Shown: in pieces, positions 34,407-43,042 of the stretch
How positions within the stretch are numbered: position 1 is the first letter of the stretch
Layout of the letters: each line of letters starts with the position of its first letter
NCBI GenBank assembly: GCA_002692725.1
Contig: NZLU01000067.1
Span: 186,001-250,000, forward strand
DNA length: 64,000 nucleotides
Reading direction: 5' to 3'
DNA from: Ponticaulis sp.
GTDB lineage: Bacteria > Pseudomonadota > Alphaproteobacteria > Caulobacterales > Hyphomonadaceae
Notes under the pieces: generated by a model
The model's database searches: none
Seen by the model: only the letters and a program-made list of their open reading frames with translations
Told to the model about the DNA's origin: nothing
Made by a program: the position numbers and the translations under genes

Positions 34407-36911
34407 TTATGCAGCAGAATGTAGTGATTTCTGTGGAGAATTCGGGTCTTCAGGCATCTTTTTGCCGTTAAACTGACCTTCCAACGCCGCAAGAAGTGTC
34501 TCTGCTTCGAAATCGTCAGACTTCACAAACATACCACTTCTGATTTCGTCAACGGAGTCCTTCCCGATGAAGAAGAACTTCAGGTGAGATGGTATTTCTA
34601 TTGAATTTATTCTTCTGACTAATTCATCATTATCTGAAGAGCCAATAGCGGCATGATGGCGGCCGGACTTAACCTCGTCGACAAAACCATCTATTTCACC
34701 AAAAATTGAAACTTCTTTCACTTCATCTTTGAAGAAGGCCTCAAGAACAAACTTCTGCATCATATCAGTCTCAAATATAATCAGACTGACATCCTCAAGA
34801 CTGGAAACAGCAGTCGCAATTTCGGCGTCGCCATCCTCCGAACCCTCCACGTCCACAACCTGAACAGGCAGTGGGACATCCATGATAAACTCCGACCCCT
34901 GGCCCATCTCGCTCTTCACATGGATGTCACCGCCCATGGCCTGACAGAAGTTTGAACAGATCGATAATCCCAATCCAGTGCCTGAAAATTTACGGGTCAT
35001 CGCGCTATCCACCTGGTGGAAGGGCTTGAAGATATTTTCATGCTCGTCAGCCGGAATTCCGATACCCGTATCGCGTACGCTGAGTTTGAAGTGTCCCCGC
35101 TCCATATCGTAGCTTGCCTGCACGGTGATCGAACCTTCAGAGGTAAATTTGGTCGCGTTGGACAGGAGATTGAACAGGATCTGCCGAAGACGCTGTTCGT
35201 CACCTATCACCCAGTCCGGACAATTGCTGGCATCCAGTTCGAATTTCAGGCCCTTCTGGGCGATTTCATCGCTCCAGAGCAGACCGACCTCATCAAGGAG
35301 CTTTCGCAACTCGACAGAGCCGGTCTCGAGAGAAACCTTTCCAGTTTCGATCTTCGCAACATCCAGAAGGTCATCAACAATTGCCTTCATGGACTTGCCC
35401 GCCGTCTGGACCACTTTCAGACGATCGCGCAGATCCGCCGCCAGGGACTGGTCCTGCAGGATAACCTGAGACATGCCGAGAATACCGTTCAACGGTGTCC
35501 GGATTTCATGCGATGTCGTCGCCAGGAATTCTGTCTTCGCTTTATTGGCTTTTTCGAGCAGCTTATTGGTGTCGTTCAGCTTGTCATTCACTCGACCAAT
35601 CGCGTCGCGGCTGCGCCGCATGGACAAATAACCCATCGTGACAAAGCCCAGCACCAGCAGACCACCAATTGCCAAAGCCCCGAACAAGAGGTTTCTTTGC
35701 CTCTGACGCGCTTCTGCGACCTGAATATCCTGCTGAAGCCGCATTTGTTCGATTTGTAATTCCTGGTTCGCAAAGTTGAATTGCGCGGCCTTAAGGGCGT
35801 TGTTCGTCTCGGTCGCGAGGCTCAGCGCCTCATCCTCCAGACGTTTAAACGCCTGAAGATGCTGAAATGCCTGCGCGTAACGCCCTCGCTGCTGATAGAT
35901 ATGAAAGGCCAGCTCATGCATATCGCGGTAAGGCATGGGCGTTGTGGTGAGGTCTTCGCCTTCAAATGTACGGTCCATCAGAATGACTGCCGTGGTCAGA
36001 TCCCCGCGCTCTGATGCGATTTCGGCTTTCACCCCCCAGAGAAACCGTTCCCATCCGGCCATTTGGCCCTCAGGCGCGAGTGCCAGTCCGCGGTCTGCCA
36101 TCTCTTCGGCAATTTCGAGATTTCCGGCTAACACCTGGGTGTGGGCCAGATTGGTCAGAATGCGTGCCAGATAATAGTCGGGAGCGCCCATCGTCCCGGC
36201 TAGGTCGAGCGCTTTCTGATAATAACTCGCGGCTTCGTCAAACCGCTCCATTCCGCGCAGCACATTGCCGGTATTATTATAGGTCACAAGCAGCGTACCG
36301 GGGTCCTCATCGAACACTTCAGTCGCCCGCTCATAATATCGGAAGGCCTGATCAAAGACCCGCGCGCCAGAATGAATATCCCCCAGTTTCTGGAGGGCAA
36401 TGCTCTGATATCGGCGATCATCCAGCTCGACATAATTATCGTAAGCGGCCTGAAAGCTTTCCAGAGCCGTCTGGATATCGCCGAGACTCTGGGAAATTCG
36501 CCCCAGCGTCATCAGCATGTCTGCACGCAGTTTCTGCTCGGCTTCGCTGTCTTCGATAATCGCCAGAGCTTTTTCGATGATTGGCAACGCATCGCCAGCT
36601 GAGTTCATTCGGTTAAGCGCTTCAGCCTGAAGCCAATAGGCTGTTGCCAACGAACGCGTCCGATCCTCAGTCGGCGCATTTGGTGGCACCAGCCGTTCAG
36701 CCTCTTGAGCAGATGCAAGCGCATCCTGCGGCGCACTTGTTATTGCCCCGCGCGATGCCGCAATCACTGCGTCAAATTCCGTCCAGTCCACGGATGGGGA
36801 TCCCGGAATACGGGAATCGGCGGGATCGACGGAAAAGGCATGGGGAGACAACGCCGTAAGCGCGCACGCCAACAGAAGGAGTTTTCCCGAACGAACAATG
36901 ATATTCTGCAT
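34407..36911 (-). CDS. TPR-sensor histidine kinase with degenerate C-terminal receiver
   Basis: 834 residues: signal peptide (1-27), a periplasmic region with about six TPR units (about 60-370), and a coiled coil. One membrane helix (about 407-428) follows, then HisKA with FLATTSHEIRTPLNG (His468). HATPase motifs are LFNLLSNATKFTSEG, DTGIGIP and GTGLGLSICSNFC (about 550-685). The last about 110 residues look like a receiver, but the phosphoacceptor strand reads HHAAIGSSDND rather than carrying a conserved Asp and the motif is otherwise poor. It signals by autophosphorylation, probably towards the single-domain regulator 79 bp downstream. The signal peptide with TPRs suggests that it senses a periplasmic protein or complex. 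Confidence 0.85.
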   Translation of the reverse strand: MQNIIVRSGKLLLLACALTALSPHAFSVDPADSRIPGSPSVDWTEFDAVIAASRGAITSAPQDALASAQEAERLVPPNAPTEDRTRSLATAYWLQAEALNRMNSAGDALPIIEKALAIIEDSEAEQKLRADMLMTLGRISQSLGDIQTALESFQAAYDNYVELDDRRYQSIALQKLGDIHSGARVFDQAFRYYERATEVFDEDPGTLLVTYNNTGNVLRGMERFDEAASYYQKALDLAGTMGAPDYYLARILTNLAHTQVLAGNLEIAEEMADRGLALAPEGQMAGWERFLWGVKAEIASERGDLTTAVILMDRTFEGEDLTTTPMPYRDMHELAFHIYQQRGRYAQAFQHLQAFKRLEDEALSLATETNNALKAAQFNFANQELQIEQMRLQQDIQVAEARQRQRNLLFGALAIGGLLVLGFVTMGYLSMRRSRDAIGRVNDKLNDTNKLLEKANKAKTEFLATTSHEIRTPLNGILGMSQVILQDQSLAADLRDRLKVVQTAGKSMKAIVDDLLDVAKIETGKVSLETGSVELRKLLDEVGLLWSDEIAQKGLKFELDASNCPDWVIGDEQRLRQILFNLLSNATKFTSEGSITVQASYDMERGHFKLSVRDTGIGIPADEHENIFKPFHQVDSAMTRKFSGTGLGLSICSNFCQAMGGDIHVKSEMGQGSEFIMDVPLPVQVVDVEGSEDGDAEIATAVSSLEDVSLIIFETDMMQKFVLEAFFKDEVKEVSIFGEIDGFVDEVKSGRHHAAIGSSDNDELVRRINSIEIPSHLKFFFIGKDSVDEIRSGMFVKSDDFEAETLLAALEGQFNGKKMPEDPNSPQKSLHSAA

Positions 36912-37008
36912 GTCTGATCACCAATACGGTGAGTATATCCCCTGCGCCTGAAGATTCTCTTAGCGCACTGGAAGGGTGGAGATATTCGGCCAGCAGGTCA
37001 ACAAAACG

Positions 37009-37034
37009 AAGCCCGCTCTAACCAGAGCGGGCTT
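37009..37034. terminator. Terminator hairpin after the autotransporter gene
   Basis: AAGCCCGCTCT-AACC-AGAGCGGGCTT, 11-bp perfect stem, 28 bp beyond the stop of the minus-strand subtilase gene. Confidence 0.82.
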
Positions 37035-37061
37035 GTTATGCATTTGATCGTGGCAGTCTGA

Positions 37062-40000
37062 TCAGAAGCGGAACGAAATACGACCGCCCGTTACGTTCTT
37101 GGGATCAAACAAATCATCAGACGACGCACCGGTGTTCAGATCGGTCCGCGTAAAGGCTGAAATCTCGCCCATACCGTCCATGATGCTGGCCCCATAGCTG
37201 AGCTCCAGATCGAGTTCCCGCCCCGTATCCTGAAGCGCCCAGGCTTGAGTGACCTGACCGAGCTCTCCGGTTTCGCGGTTGGTGACCTCAAGACTGGTGA
37301 ATTCGAAACCACCTTGCTCAACCCGCAGAGGCTGCGACAGGGTGAGGCGCGCCGTGTCTGCGTCGCCGAACACACCTGTTTTCCGCAGGCCGACAGCAAA
37401 TGCCGATGACCGCAGCCCGTCTTCGTTGAGGCTGAGGAAGCCGCTGTCGAATTCCGTGGCGCGCGTCTCTGCCAGTGTCGCAGAGGCGCCAAGCGCGAGG
37501 CCGAACGGCAGATCCACATCCGTTCCGAGTGTTACAGCATCTGTCGTGCTGCCGCCGTCAAGCGACAGGAAGCCAGAGCCCTGATCACCCAGAAGGCTGT
37601 CACGCTCATGCAGCTGGGTATAACCCAGAGTGAAGTTGACCGAGTCCGTAGCCTGATACGACATGGAGACACTTGCCGCCTGCGCAGCATAGTCCTGCAG
37701 TCCATTCGGATTATAGGTCCGGACATCCGTCAGCGGATCAATGTAAGAATGGTCGTCACTGGTCTCGCTAACGCTTGCCGTCAGTGAAAGCGTCTCAGTC
37801 AGCGGCATCAGGCTGGCAAAATAAGTGCCGCCGGATGCGAGGCCCAGAATTGGGTTCACGCCACCTGTGTCACTGTCAAAGTCCGAATAGAAGCCGAACA
37901 CCTGGCTCGCATTAAGTTGCGCTGCGCCATCACCATGACCGAAGCGGAATTCTGTGCCCGACATATCACGACGCAGAACCACATCAGTCTGGAATGGAAG
38001 ATCACCCTCACGAATGTCTGTTCCGGGCGTGTGCGGTGCAGCGTGCATACTCAGCGACCACTCACCGGTCAGTCCGAGATTGGCTTCAAAGCTCTGAACA
38101 TCTCCAAAATTGGAGCCGCCGGTCGCCCAGTCTGTGAAGCGCTGGTATAGATGGCGCTGGAATTTACGATCGTGCTCTACGCCGTCAATTTCGCTAACCT
38201 GACCGAACAATTGCGTCGACAGCGGAATGCGGAAATCGCGGAATGTATCTCCGACACGCTCGAGACCAACCAGATAGGCACCGTTTTCTTCGAACTTGAT
38301 CCGGTCACCGCGCATATAGGCGCGCCCAACCCACTCCGCGGACCTCGCCCCTCTCAGGCGTCCATCAGCGGATCTTGAATAATAGAAGCTAAGATTGTTC
38401 CAATCGAGCGGAGACAGAGCAGCTTCGACATCCAGCATACCCCAGCCATACACATCGTCGACACCTTCTTCGCCGAGATCTCGGGCAGATTGCAGGATTA
38501 CATCGACAGTTTCATCGCCATGGCTCTTCCACCACGGCCAGGCACCATGAATGAGAGCCGCTGTGCCCGACACCAAAGGCGCGGCAAAGGACGTACCCGC
38601 CTGACGCGTGACTCCGCCCTCACCGTCCGAAACGAGGATGAACTCGCCTGGCGCGACGATGAACCGGTTCATCAGCAAATTGTCGTCCGTGCACATACCA
38701 TTGATCGTGACGCAGGCATCACCCGGCGTGTTCGACCAACCTGCGATCTCACCATCAATCCCGGTAGACCCAACAAGGATCAGACGCTCAAGCGATGCCT
38801 GATCGCCCCAGGCCACATCATCAATCTGTGTTGCGCCCTCATTACCGGCCGCCTTCACAAAAATCGTGCCTTCTGAGGCCGGATCAGAAACCACAGAGCC
38901 AATAATGCTGGACCAGTCCTCAGACAGCACCGTACCGGGCGTACCGAGCGACATGTTGATCACGCGAGCGCCGTTATCGACAAGCGCGTTGATACCTGTC
39001 GTGATGTCCGCCCAGCCGGCTGTGTTGGTTTCGTCAAACGGATTGTAAATCGCCACTCCGGCATTCGGCGCGATACCCATAATGCCCCAGCCATCATGTG
39101 GCGCAATCATCAGACTGACGACTGCAGAGCCGTGCCCGTCATTTTCATCTGTTTCATAGCCGCCCTGATAGACGACGTTGTGAGAGAGCAGGGTCTCGTC
39201 GGTGACACCAAAGTCCAACAGACCAATAACAGCCTGCGTATTATAGTCGTGATCCTGGGTAAGCGCTGGCGACCAATTGGTCTCAATCATCCAGCTATCG
39301 ACCCGGTCAATGCCAGTGTAGAGCATCAGGCCGTCATACCAGTCCACGAAGAACTGCACGCGCTCGATCGCCGACAGATTGGCGAGAGTCGACGCGTCAG
39401 ATGGATCAATTCCGTATTTATCGAAAATATCCTTCGCGAACCCGGCATAGAAATCCTGGCGCGTCATCAGCGCCACCGGGATGGCAAACTGATCCTGGCT
39501 CATATTGTAGAAAGTGCCGAGCTGGCTCAGCAGGTCAGCATACTGGGCCTCGGTCTCAGGACCAAAACTTTCCAGATCGCCCCAGAAACTTTCGAGGTCA
39601 CCCCAGAAACTCTCAAGATCACCCCAGAAGCTTTCAAGGTCGCCCCAATAGGTCGAGATACCACCCTCAAAACTCTCAAGATCACCCCAGAAGCTTTCAA
39701 GATCGCCCCAGCTTGCATCAAGATTACCGTTGAAGCTTTCCAGGTCTCCCCAGAAGCTCTCAAGGTCACCCCAGCTCGGGTCGAGTGAGCCATAAAAATT
39801 CGAGTAGTCGCCATCATGGCCGACGCGCTCATTATGAAAGGTTTCCAGATTTCCCCAGAAACTCTCCAGATCGCCCCAGCTCGCAGTCGCGTCGCCGTTA
39901 AAGCTCTCCAGGTCACCCCAGAAACTTTCGAGATCGCCCCAGAACGGAACTTCCGAGCCGGAGAAACTTTCAAGATCACCCCAGAAGCTTTCCAGGTCGC

Positions 40001-40370
40001 CCCACATGGCGCCGTTCTGACCTTCAAAACTCTCGAGATCGCCCCAGAAGCTCTCAAGGTCGCCCCAATAGGCGTCAATACCGCCATGGAAGGATTCCAG
40101 ATCGCCCCAGAAACTTTCGAGGTCGCCCCAGAAGCTTTCCAGATCACCCCAACTCGCCTGATTTTCGCCCTCAAAACTCTCGAGATCGCCCCAGAAGCTC
40201 TCAAGGTCGCCCCAGAAACTCTCCAGATCACCCCAGTGTGGCGTCGCGCCTGCAGGAGCGCTGGAAATCTCACTTCCAGACACTGAAATAGCCACATCGT
40301 CAGCAAACATGGCAGGCGTGCTGAGCAGCAAACCCGACAGTGCGACAGATGAATACAAAACTCGTTTCAT
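37062..40370 (-). CDS. S8 subtilisin-like autotransporter with a WGDLESF heptad array
   Basis: 1102 residues. Signal peptide (1-23, after FA). Residues 46-269 form an uninterrupted heptad array: 21 exact copies of WGDLESF, a WGNLETF and a YGSLDPS copy, and nine variable heptads, mainly of form xGxxxxx. The S8 catalytic domain follows (about 378-640) with Asp386 in LLDFGV, His413 in DGHGSA, oxyanion Asn510 in KAAGNEG and Ser594 in AGTSFAAP. The C-terminal region of about 280 residues has alternating hydrophobic strands and ends in GGRISFRF, as in an autotransporter barrel. The expected location is the outer membrane with the protease outside. The ATG at 40370 has GAGGACTTTGTC upstream. The order of array-then-protease is unusual, as described in the findings. 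Confidence 0.85.
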   Translation of the reverse strand: MKRVLYSSVALSGLLLSTPAMFADDVAISVSGSEISSAPAGATPHWGDLESFWGDLESFWGDLESFEGENQASWGDLESFWGDLESFWGDLESFHGGIDAYWGDLESFWGDLESFEGQNGAMWGDLESFWGDLESFSGSEVPFWGDLESFWGDLESFNGDATASWGDLESFWGNLETFHNERVGHDGDYSNFYGSLDPSWGDLESFWGDLESFNGNLDASWGDLESFWGDLESFEGGISTYWGDLESFWGDLESFWGDLESFWGDLESFGPETEAQYADLLSQLGTFYNMSQDQFAIPVALMTRQDFYAGFAKDIFDKYGIDPSDASTLANLSAIERVQFFVDWYDGLMLYTGIDRVDSWMIETNWSPALTQDHDYNTQAVIGLLDFGVTDETLLSHNVVYQGGYETDENDGHGSAVVSLMIAPHDGWGIMGIAPNAGVAIYNPFDETNTAGWADITTGINALVDNGARVINMSLGTPGTVLSEDWSSIIGSVVSDPASEGTIFVKAAGNEGATQIDDVAWGDQASLERLILVGSTGIDGEIAGWSNTPGDACVTINGMCTDDNLLMNRFIVAPGEFILVSDGEGGVTRQAGTSFAAPLVSGTAALIHGAWPWWKSHGDETVDVILQSARDLGEEGVDDVYGWGMLDVEAALSPLDWNNLSFYYSRSADGRLRGARSAEWVGRAYMRGDRIKFEENGAYLVGLERVGDTFRDFRIPLSTQLFGQVSEIDGVEHDRKFQRHLYQRFTDWATGGSNFGDVQSFEANLGLTGEWSLSMHAAPHTPGTDIREGDLPFQTDVVLRRDMSGTEFRFGHGDGAAQLNASQVFGFYSDFDSDTGGVNPILGLASGGTYFASLMPLTETLSLTASVSETSDDHSYIDPLTDVRTYNPNGLQDYAAQAASVSMSYQATDSVNFTLGYTQLHERDSLLGDQGSGFLSLDGGSTTDAVTLGTDVDLPFGLALGASATLAETRATEFDSGFLSLNEDGLRSSAFAVGLRKTGVFGDADTARLTLSQPLRVEQGGFEFTSLEVTNRETGELGQVTQAWALQDTGRELDLELSYGASIMDGMGEISAFTRTDLNTGASSDDLFDPKNVTGGRISFRF
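39564..40235 (-). repeat. In-frame 21-bp repeat array coding for WGDLESF heptads
   Basis: 672 bp, 32 heptads in strict phase. Copies differ at silent positions (for example different Asp, Leu, Glu, Ser and Phe codons) while the peptide stays identical. Larger units of 63 bp (two WGDLESF plus one variable heptad) recur. Read from the plus strand the array also opens long false frames. Confidence 0.95.
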
Positions 40371-40443
40371 GACAAAGTCCTCAAGAGCGCAGCCCCCTGC
40401 ACTTCGTAGGATTCATGGTTTCTTCTAAACCCGGGGACAGGCC

Positions 40444-40457
40444 CCTATCATGATAGG
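40444..40457. promoter_or_regulatory. 14-bp palindrome upstream of the autotransporter gene
   Basis: CCTATCATGATAGG is perfectly self-complementary and lies 74 bp before the subtilase start, a possible operator. The binding protein is unknown. Confidence 0.4.
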
Positions 40458-40745
40458 CCGAAGCCAAATGGTAAATAGAAAGTAAACACTACACGCAGTA
40501 GTTTTTATCGAAATTTGTGGAAAACCCACGAAAAATCACGCCAAATTGTCGCAATACTGATACAAAAAGTTCTTTTTGATCGAAATTTTTAGATTCCACA
40601 CCTTTAAGGTTGTTGCGTTAAGGCTAACAATTTATCCCACAGAAATGCCGTCGTTTCGCCCGGCCCGTTAAGGTTGCAAAACCTGTTTCAAGAATTGTGT
40701 GGTATGCCCGCACTGCCGCCGAGTTTTGTGTCAGGCGCAAATAAA

Positions 40746-40771
40746 AGCCGGTCAGACAAAGCTGACCGGCT
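40746..40771 (-). terminator. Intrinsic terminator of the cytochrome/copper protein gene
   Basis: AGCCGGTCAG / CTGACCGGCT perfect 10-bp stem, followed on the minus strand by TTTTATTT, 28 bp after the stop. Confidence 0.88.
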
Positions 40772-40799
40772 CGATATCAATTCACTTTATTCTGTGAGT

Positions 40800-42197
40800 T
40801 TATTGTTGGCCACGCGCTCGCAAAAGACGATTGATGGTCACATACTCGTTCAGGTCCACAGCGCCGTCAGAGTTCATATCCATACGATCGAAACCGGCCT
40901 TCATGCGCTGGCCGAGCATGCCTTTCAGCTCGTCTGTCGTGAGTCGGCCATCAATATTGTCGTCCATTGCCGTGAACATGCGCGTCTCATCGAGCTCTGC
41001 CATCTGATTGTCCAGGCGATTGTCAGTCGTCTCGCCTTTAAACCGGAAGCTGAGTGAGGTGTAGAGCATCTCTTCAAAGCTCTGATCGCCCCAGGTAATG
41101 ACGGCATTCGGATCCGGGTTGGCGTCGTTGGATTTCGAATTGTCATAGGTGTAGTCGGCAATCAGCTTGGATCCGGCCGGAATGGCAATGGGCTCTTCCC
41201 ACTCATATCCACGCTGCCAGTTGAAGTCATAACGTGGCAGGCTGAGAAGCATTTCTTCGCTGCCATCCGGATAGCGAATTCTCAGATTAGACGCATAGCC
41301 GCGATAATGCGCATGCGGAAAGGCTGAAAGCAGCTCAGCATCATATGGGAACTCCATATATGCTGTTTCCGTATGACGGGCCGCACCGGGTGGGATTTCG
41401 ATACTGGCGTCAAGAATAACGGCAGTGCGGTTCAGCAATTCCGGTTGATCCTGGAAGTAAAAGCCGATCTGCGTCACGTCTTCGACTTCTTTGCCATATG
41501 GCGTGTAATGAACCTGGAAGCCAATCGCACCACCGGCCGGGAAAGGAACACCGGAGTTTTCAGGTGCCACATTCGATTCTGCGCCGACGGCATATCCGCC
41601 TGTAGAGAATTCCCAGCGCGAGGTTGAACCCACCCCATCTTCCGGAACTTCAGACATATATCCGGACAGAACGTGATGAACGACTTGCCGGTTACCGGCA
41701 CGAATGGTGGTCGCTTTCAGCCATTTGTCTTCTGTCAGCGGATTTTCGACGATTGGATGAACATAATCCACCACGCCGTTTGCGGGCACAGTGTATGCCG
41801 GCAGGGTCAGAAGAAGGTCAGGCTCGCCCAGCGGCCAGTCAGGCGCAACATGCTCCACGGCCTGAAGCGGATCTTCGCCTTCGCCACGTGGCGCACCGGC
41901 TTCAACCCAATGCACAAGCGTTTTGATTTCATCATTTGTAAGCGACCGGTCGGCGTGGAAGGTGCCGATTTCCGGGTCCGCATGCCAGGGCGGCATGCGA
42001 TCCGTCCGGATCACTTCGCGGATCATCGGCGCCCAGCCCTGAACAGTCTGATAGCTGTCCATAGCGAACGGGCCGATGCCATTTGGCTGGTGACATTCTA
42101 CGCATTTCGACTCGAGGATGGGAGCGACCTCGGTCGAATACGAGATTTGCTCAGCTGCTAGACTTTTTTTTTGCGTTCGGGGAAGTTGACCATGCAA
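40800..42197 (-). CDS. Cytochrome c / copper monooxygenase-like / EF-hand part of a split protein
   Basis: About 450 codons following the A9 run. In order: c-type heme site CVECH (near residue 35), and RTDRMPPWHADPEIG typical of this cytochrome module. A domain like copper type II ascorbate-dependent monooxygenases (PHM) follows with His pairs in RQVVHHVLSGYM, FQVHYTPYG and AFPHAHYRGY. Two EF-hand loops lie at the end (DDNIDGRLTTDE and DMNSDGAVDLNE). The only in-frame start upstream is a TTG at 42197 with no ribosome site, so it is best read as the continuation of the gene at 42158-42889 in the -1 frame. Periplasmic redox enzyme; substrate unknown. Confidence 0.78.
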   Translation of the reverse strand: MHGQLPRTQKKSLAAEQISYSTEVAPILESKCVECHQPNGIGPFAMDSYQTVQGWAPMIREVIRTDRMPPWHADPEIGTFHADRSLTNDEIKTLVHWVEAGAPRGEGEDPLQAVEHVAPDWPLGEPDLLLTLPAYTVPANGVVDYVHPIVENPLTEDKWLKATTIRAGNRQVVHHVLSGYMSEVPEDGVGSTSRWEFSTGGYAVGAESNVAPENSGVPFPAGGAIGFQVHYTPYGKEVEDVTQIGFYFQDQPELLNRTAVILDASIEIPPGAARHTETAYMEFPYDAELLSAFPHAHYRGYASNLRIRYPDGSEEMLLSLPRYDFNWQRGYEWEEPIAIPAGSKLIADYTYDNSKSNDANPDPNAVITWGDQSFEEMLYTSLSFRFKGETTDNRLDNQMAELDETRMFTAMDDNIDGRLTTDELKGMLGQRMKAGFDRMDMNSDGAVDLNEYVTINRLLRARGQQ

Positions 42198-42889
42198 CCG
42201 GCCCGAATGGCAGGCGCCTCGGTCGTGACGTCTTCACCCGCCAGGACAGCATCCAGAACGTCGCGAACATAAGTCTCGGTCGCTTCCGGCTTTTGGCGCT
42301 CATAGGTCTGACGGTCATTCAGCGGACCGTAATATTCAACCTTGAAGCCCTCTTTCGGGTTGATCACGTAGACTTGCGCCGTGCGGTCAAAGTTGAGTTG
42401 CTCACCAACCAGCTGGTTTTCATCCTTAAGGATCGCAAAGTCGTATTTGAACTCTTCAGCTTCTTCTTTGATGTCTTCGCGAGAATCCTGAATGTTGGAA
42501 TTCAGGAGATAGAACTGCACGTTCTGATCGGCATAGTCTTCGCGAACTTTTTTAAGGTCAGGCACGGCACCGCGAACGATCGGGCAACCATTACCCGCCG
42601 TCATGATGACGACGGCATCTTTGTCTTTGTGATAATACAGCTCATGGCTTTCGCCATTCTGGTCGATCAGGCGGAAGTTTTCCGCATAAGGTGCGCCTTC
42701 ACCAATCGGTGTTTCGGCATTTGCCATTTCCATGCCTGCGTGACCGCTATGGTCCATATTGGCCATATCATGACCAGAATGATCCATGCCCGCCATGTCA
42801 GATGCGGTTTCTGATTTCGAACACGCGCCAATCATCAGCGCCGTGATCGCAGTTGCGACAAATAAGCCGGTTTTTACCGTGCGTGCCAT
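42158..42889 (-). CDS. Redoxin-domain lipoprotein, 5' half of a gene split by a -1 frameshift
   Basis: 243 codons. Lipoprotein signal (IGAC, Cys near 23). A His/Met-rich stretch follows (MDHSGHDMANMDHSGHAGME, about 34-53), which may bind copper. A thioredoxin/AhpC-like domain (about 70-235) has NGCPIVRGAVPDLKKV with one Cys instead of CxxC. The frame ends in FPERKKKV at 42158. The A9 run (minus strand, 42164-42172) directly precedes the stop; a -1 shift there joins it to the cytochrome frame. The ATG at 42889 follows GGGAGG. As far as I recall, related redoxin and cytochrome modules of this kind are found in one polypeptide, so the break may be programmed slippage, mutation or a sequence error. 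Confidence 0.75.
   Translation of the reverse strand: MARTVKTGLFVATAITALMIGACSKSETASDMAGMDHSGHDMANMDHSGHAGMEMANAETPIGEGAPYAENFRLIDQNGESHELYYHKDKDAVVIMTAGNGCPIVRGAVPDLKKVREDYADQNVQFYLLNSNIQDSREDIKEEAEEFKYDFAILKDENQLVGEQLNFDRTAQVYVINPKEGFKVEYYGPLNDRQTYERQKPEATETYVRDVLDAVLAGEDVTTEAPAIRAGCMVNFPERKKKV
42164..42172 (-). other. A9 homopolymer at the frame junction
   Basis: Nine A residues on the coding strand (CGC AAA AAA AAA GTC TAG in the upstream frame). A -1 slip leads to CAA AAA AAA AGT CTA and onward into the cytochrome frame. Such a run is slippery for both RNA polymerase and ribosome. Confidence 0.8.
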
Positions 42890-43042
42890 GTTCAATGCCT
42901 CCCAAGACAATAGCTAAGCCACTTATATAGGCTCGAACCTACCAGATTTCACCCCATCTTCTCAAGGGTTATATCGGTCAAGTTGATGTGACATCTTGCG
43001 TGAGAGTTGGCTTCACTGCGGCGCAACTCTATCTAGACTTGA

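Larger units (their letters stand above)
40371..40799. other. Gene-free regulatory stretch upstream of the subtilase gene
   Basis: AT-rich, no convincing gene. It holds the autotransporter promoter and leader, a 14-bp palindrome at 40444-40457 and the terminator of the cytochrome gene at 40746-40771. Confidence 0.65.

Noticed and set aside
35016-35759. 247-codon open frame antisense to the histidine kinase
   Set aside because: Shadow of the kinase domain; no motifs and no ribosome site.
39564-40235. CRISPR-like or satellite DNA
   Set aside because: The repeats are directly adjacent without unique spacers of constant length, keep a coding frame, and vary at silent positions; it is a protein-level repeat.
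39527-40306. Long open frames on both strands across the WGDLESF array
   Set aside because: They arise from the 21-bp repeats and give monotonous peptides in the wrong frames; the minus-strand subtilase frame with signal peptide and catalytic domain is the real gene.
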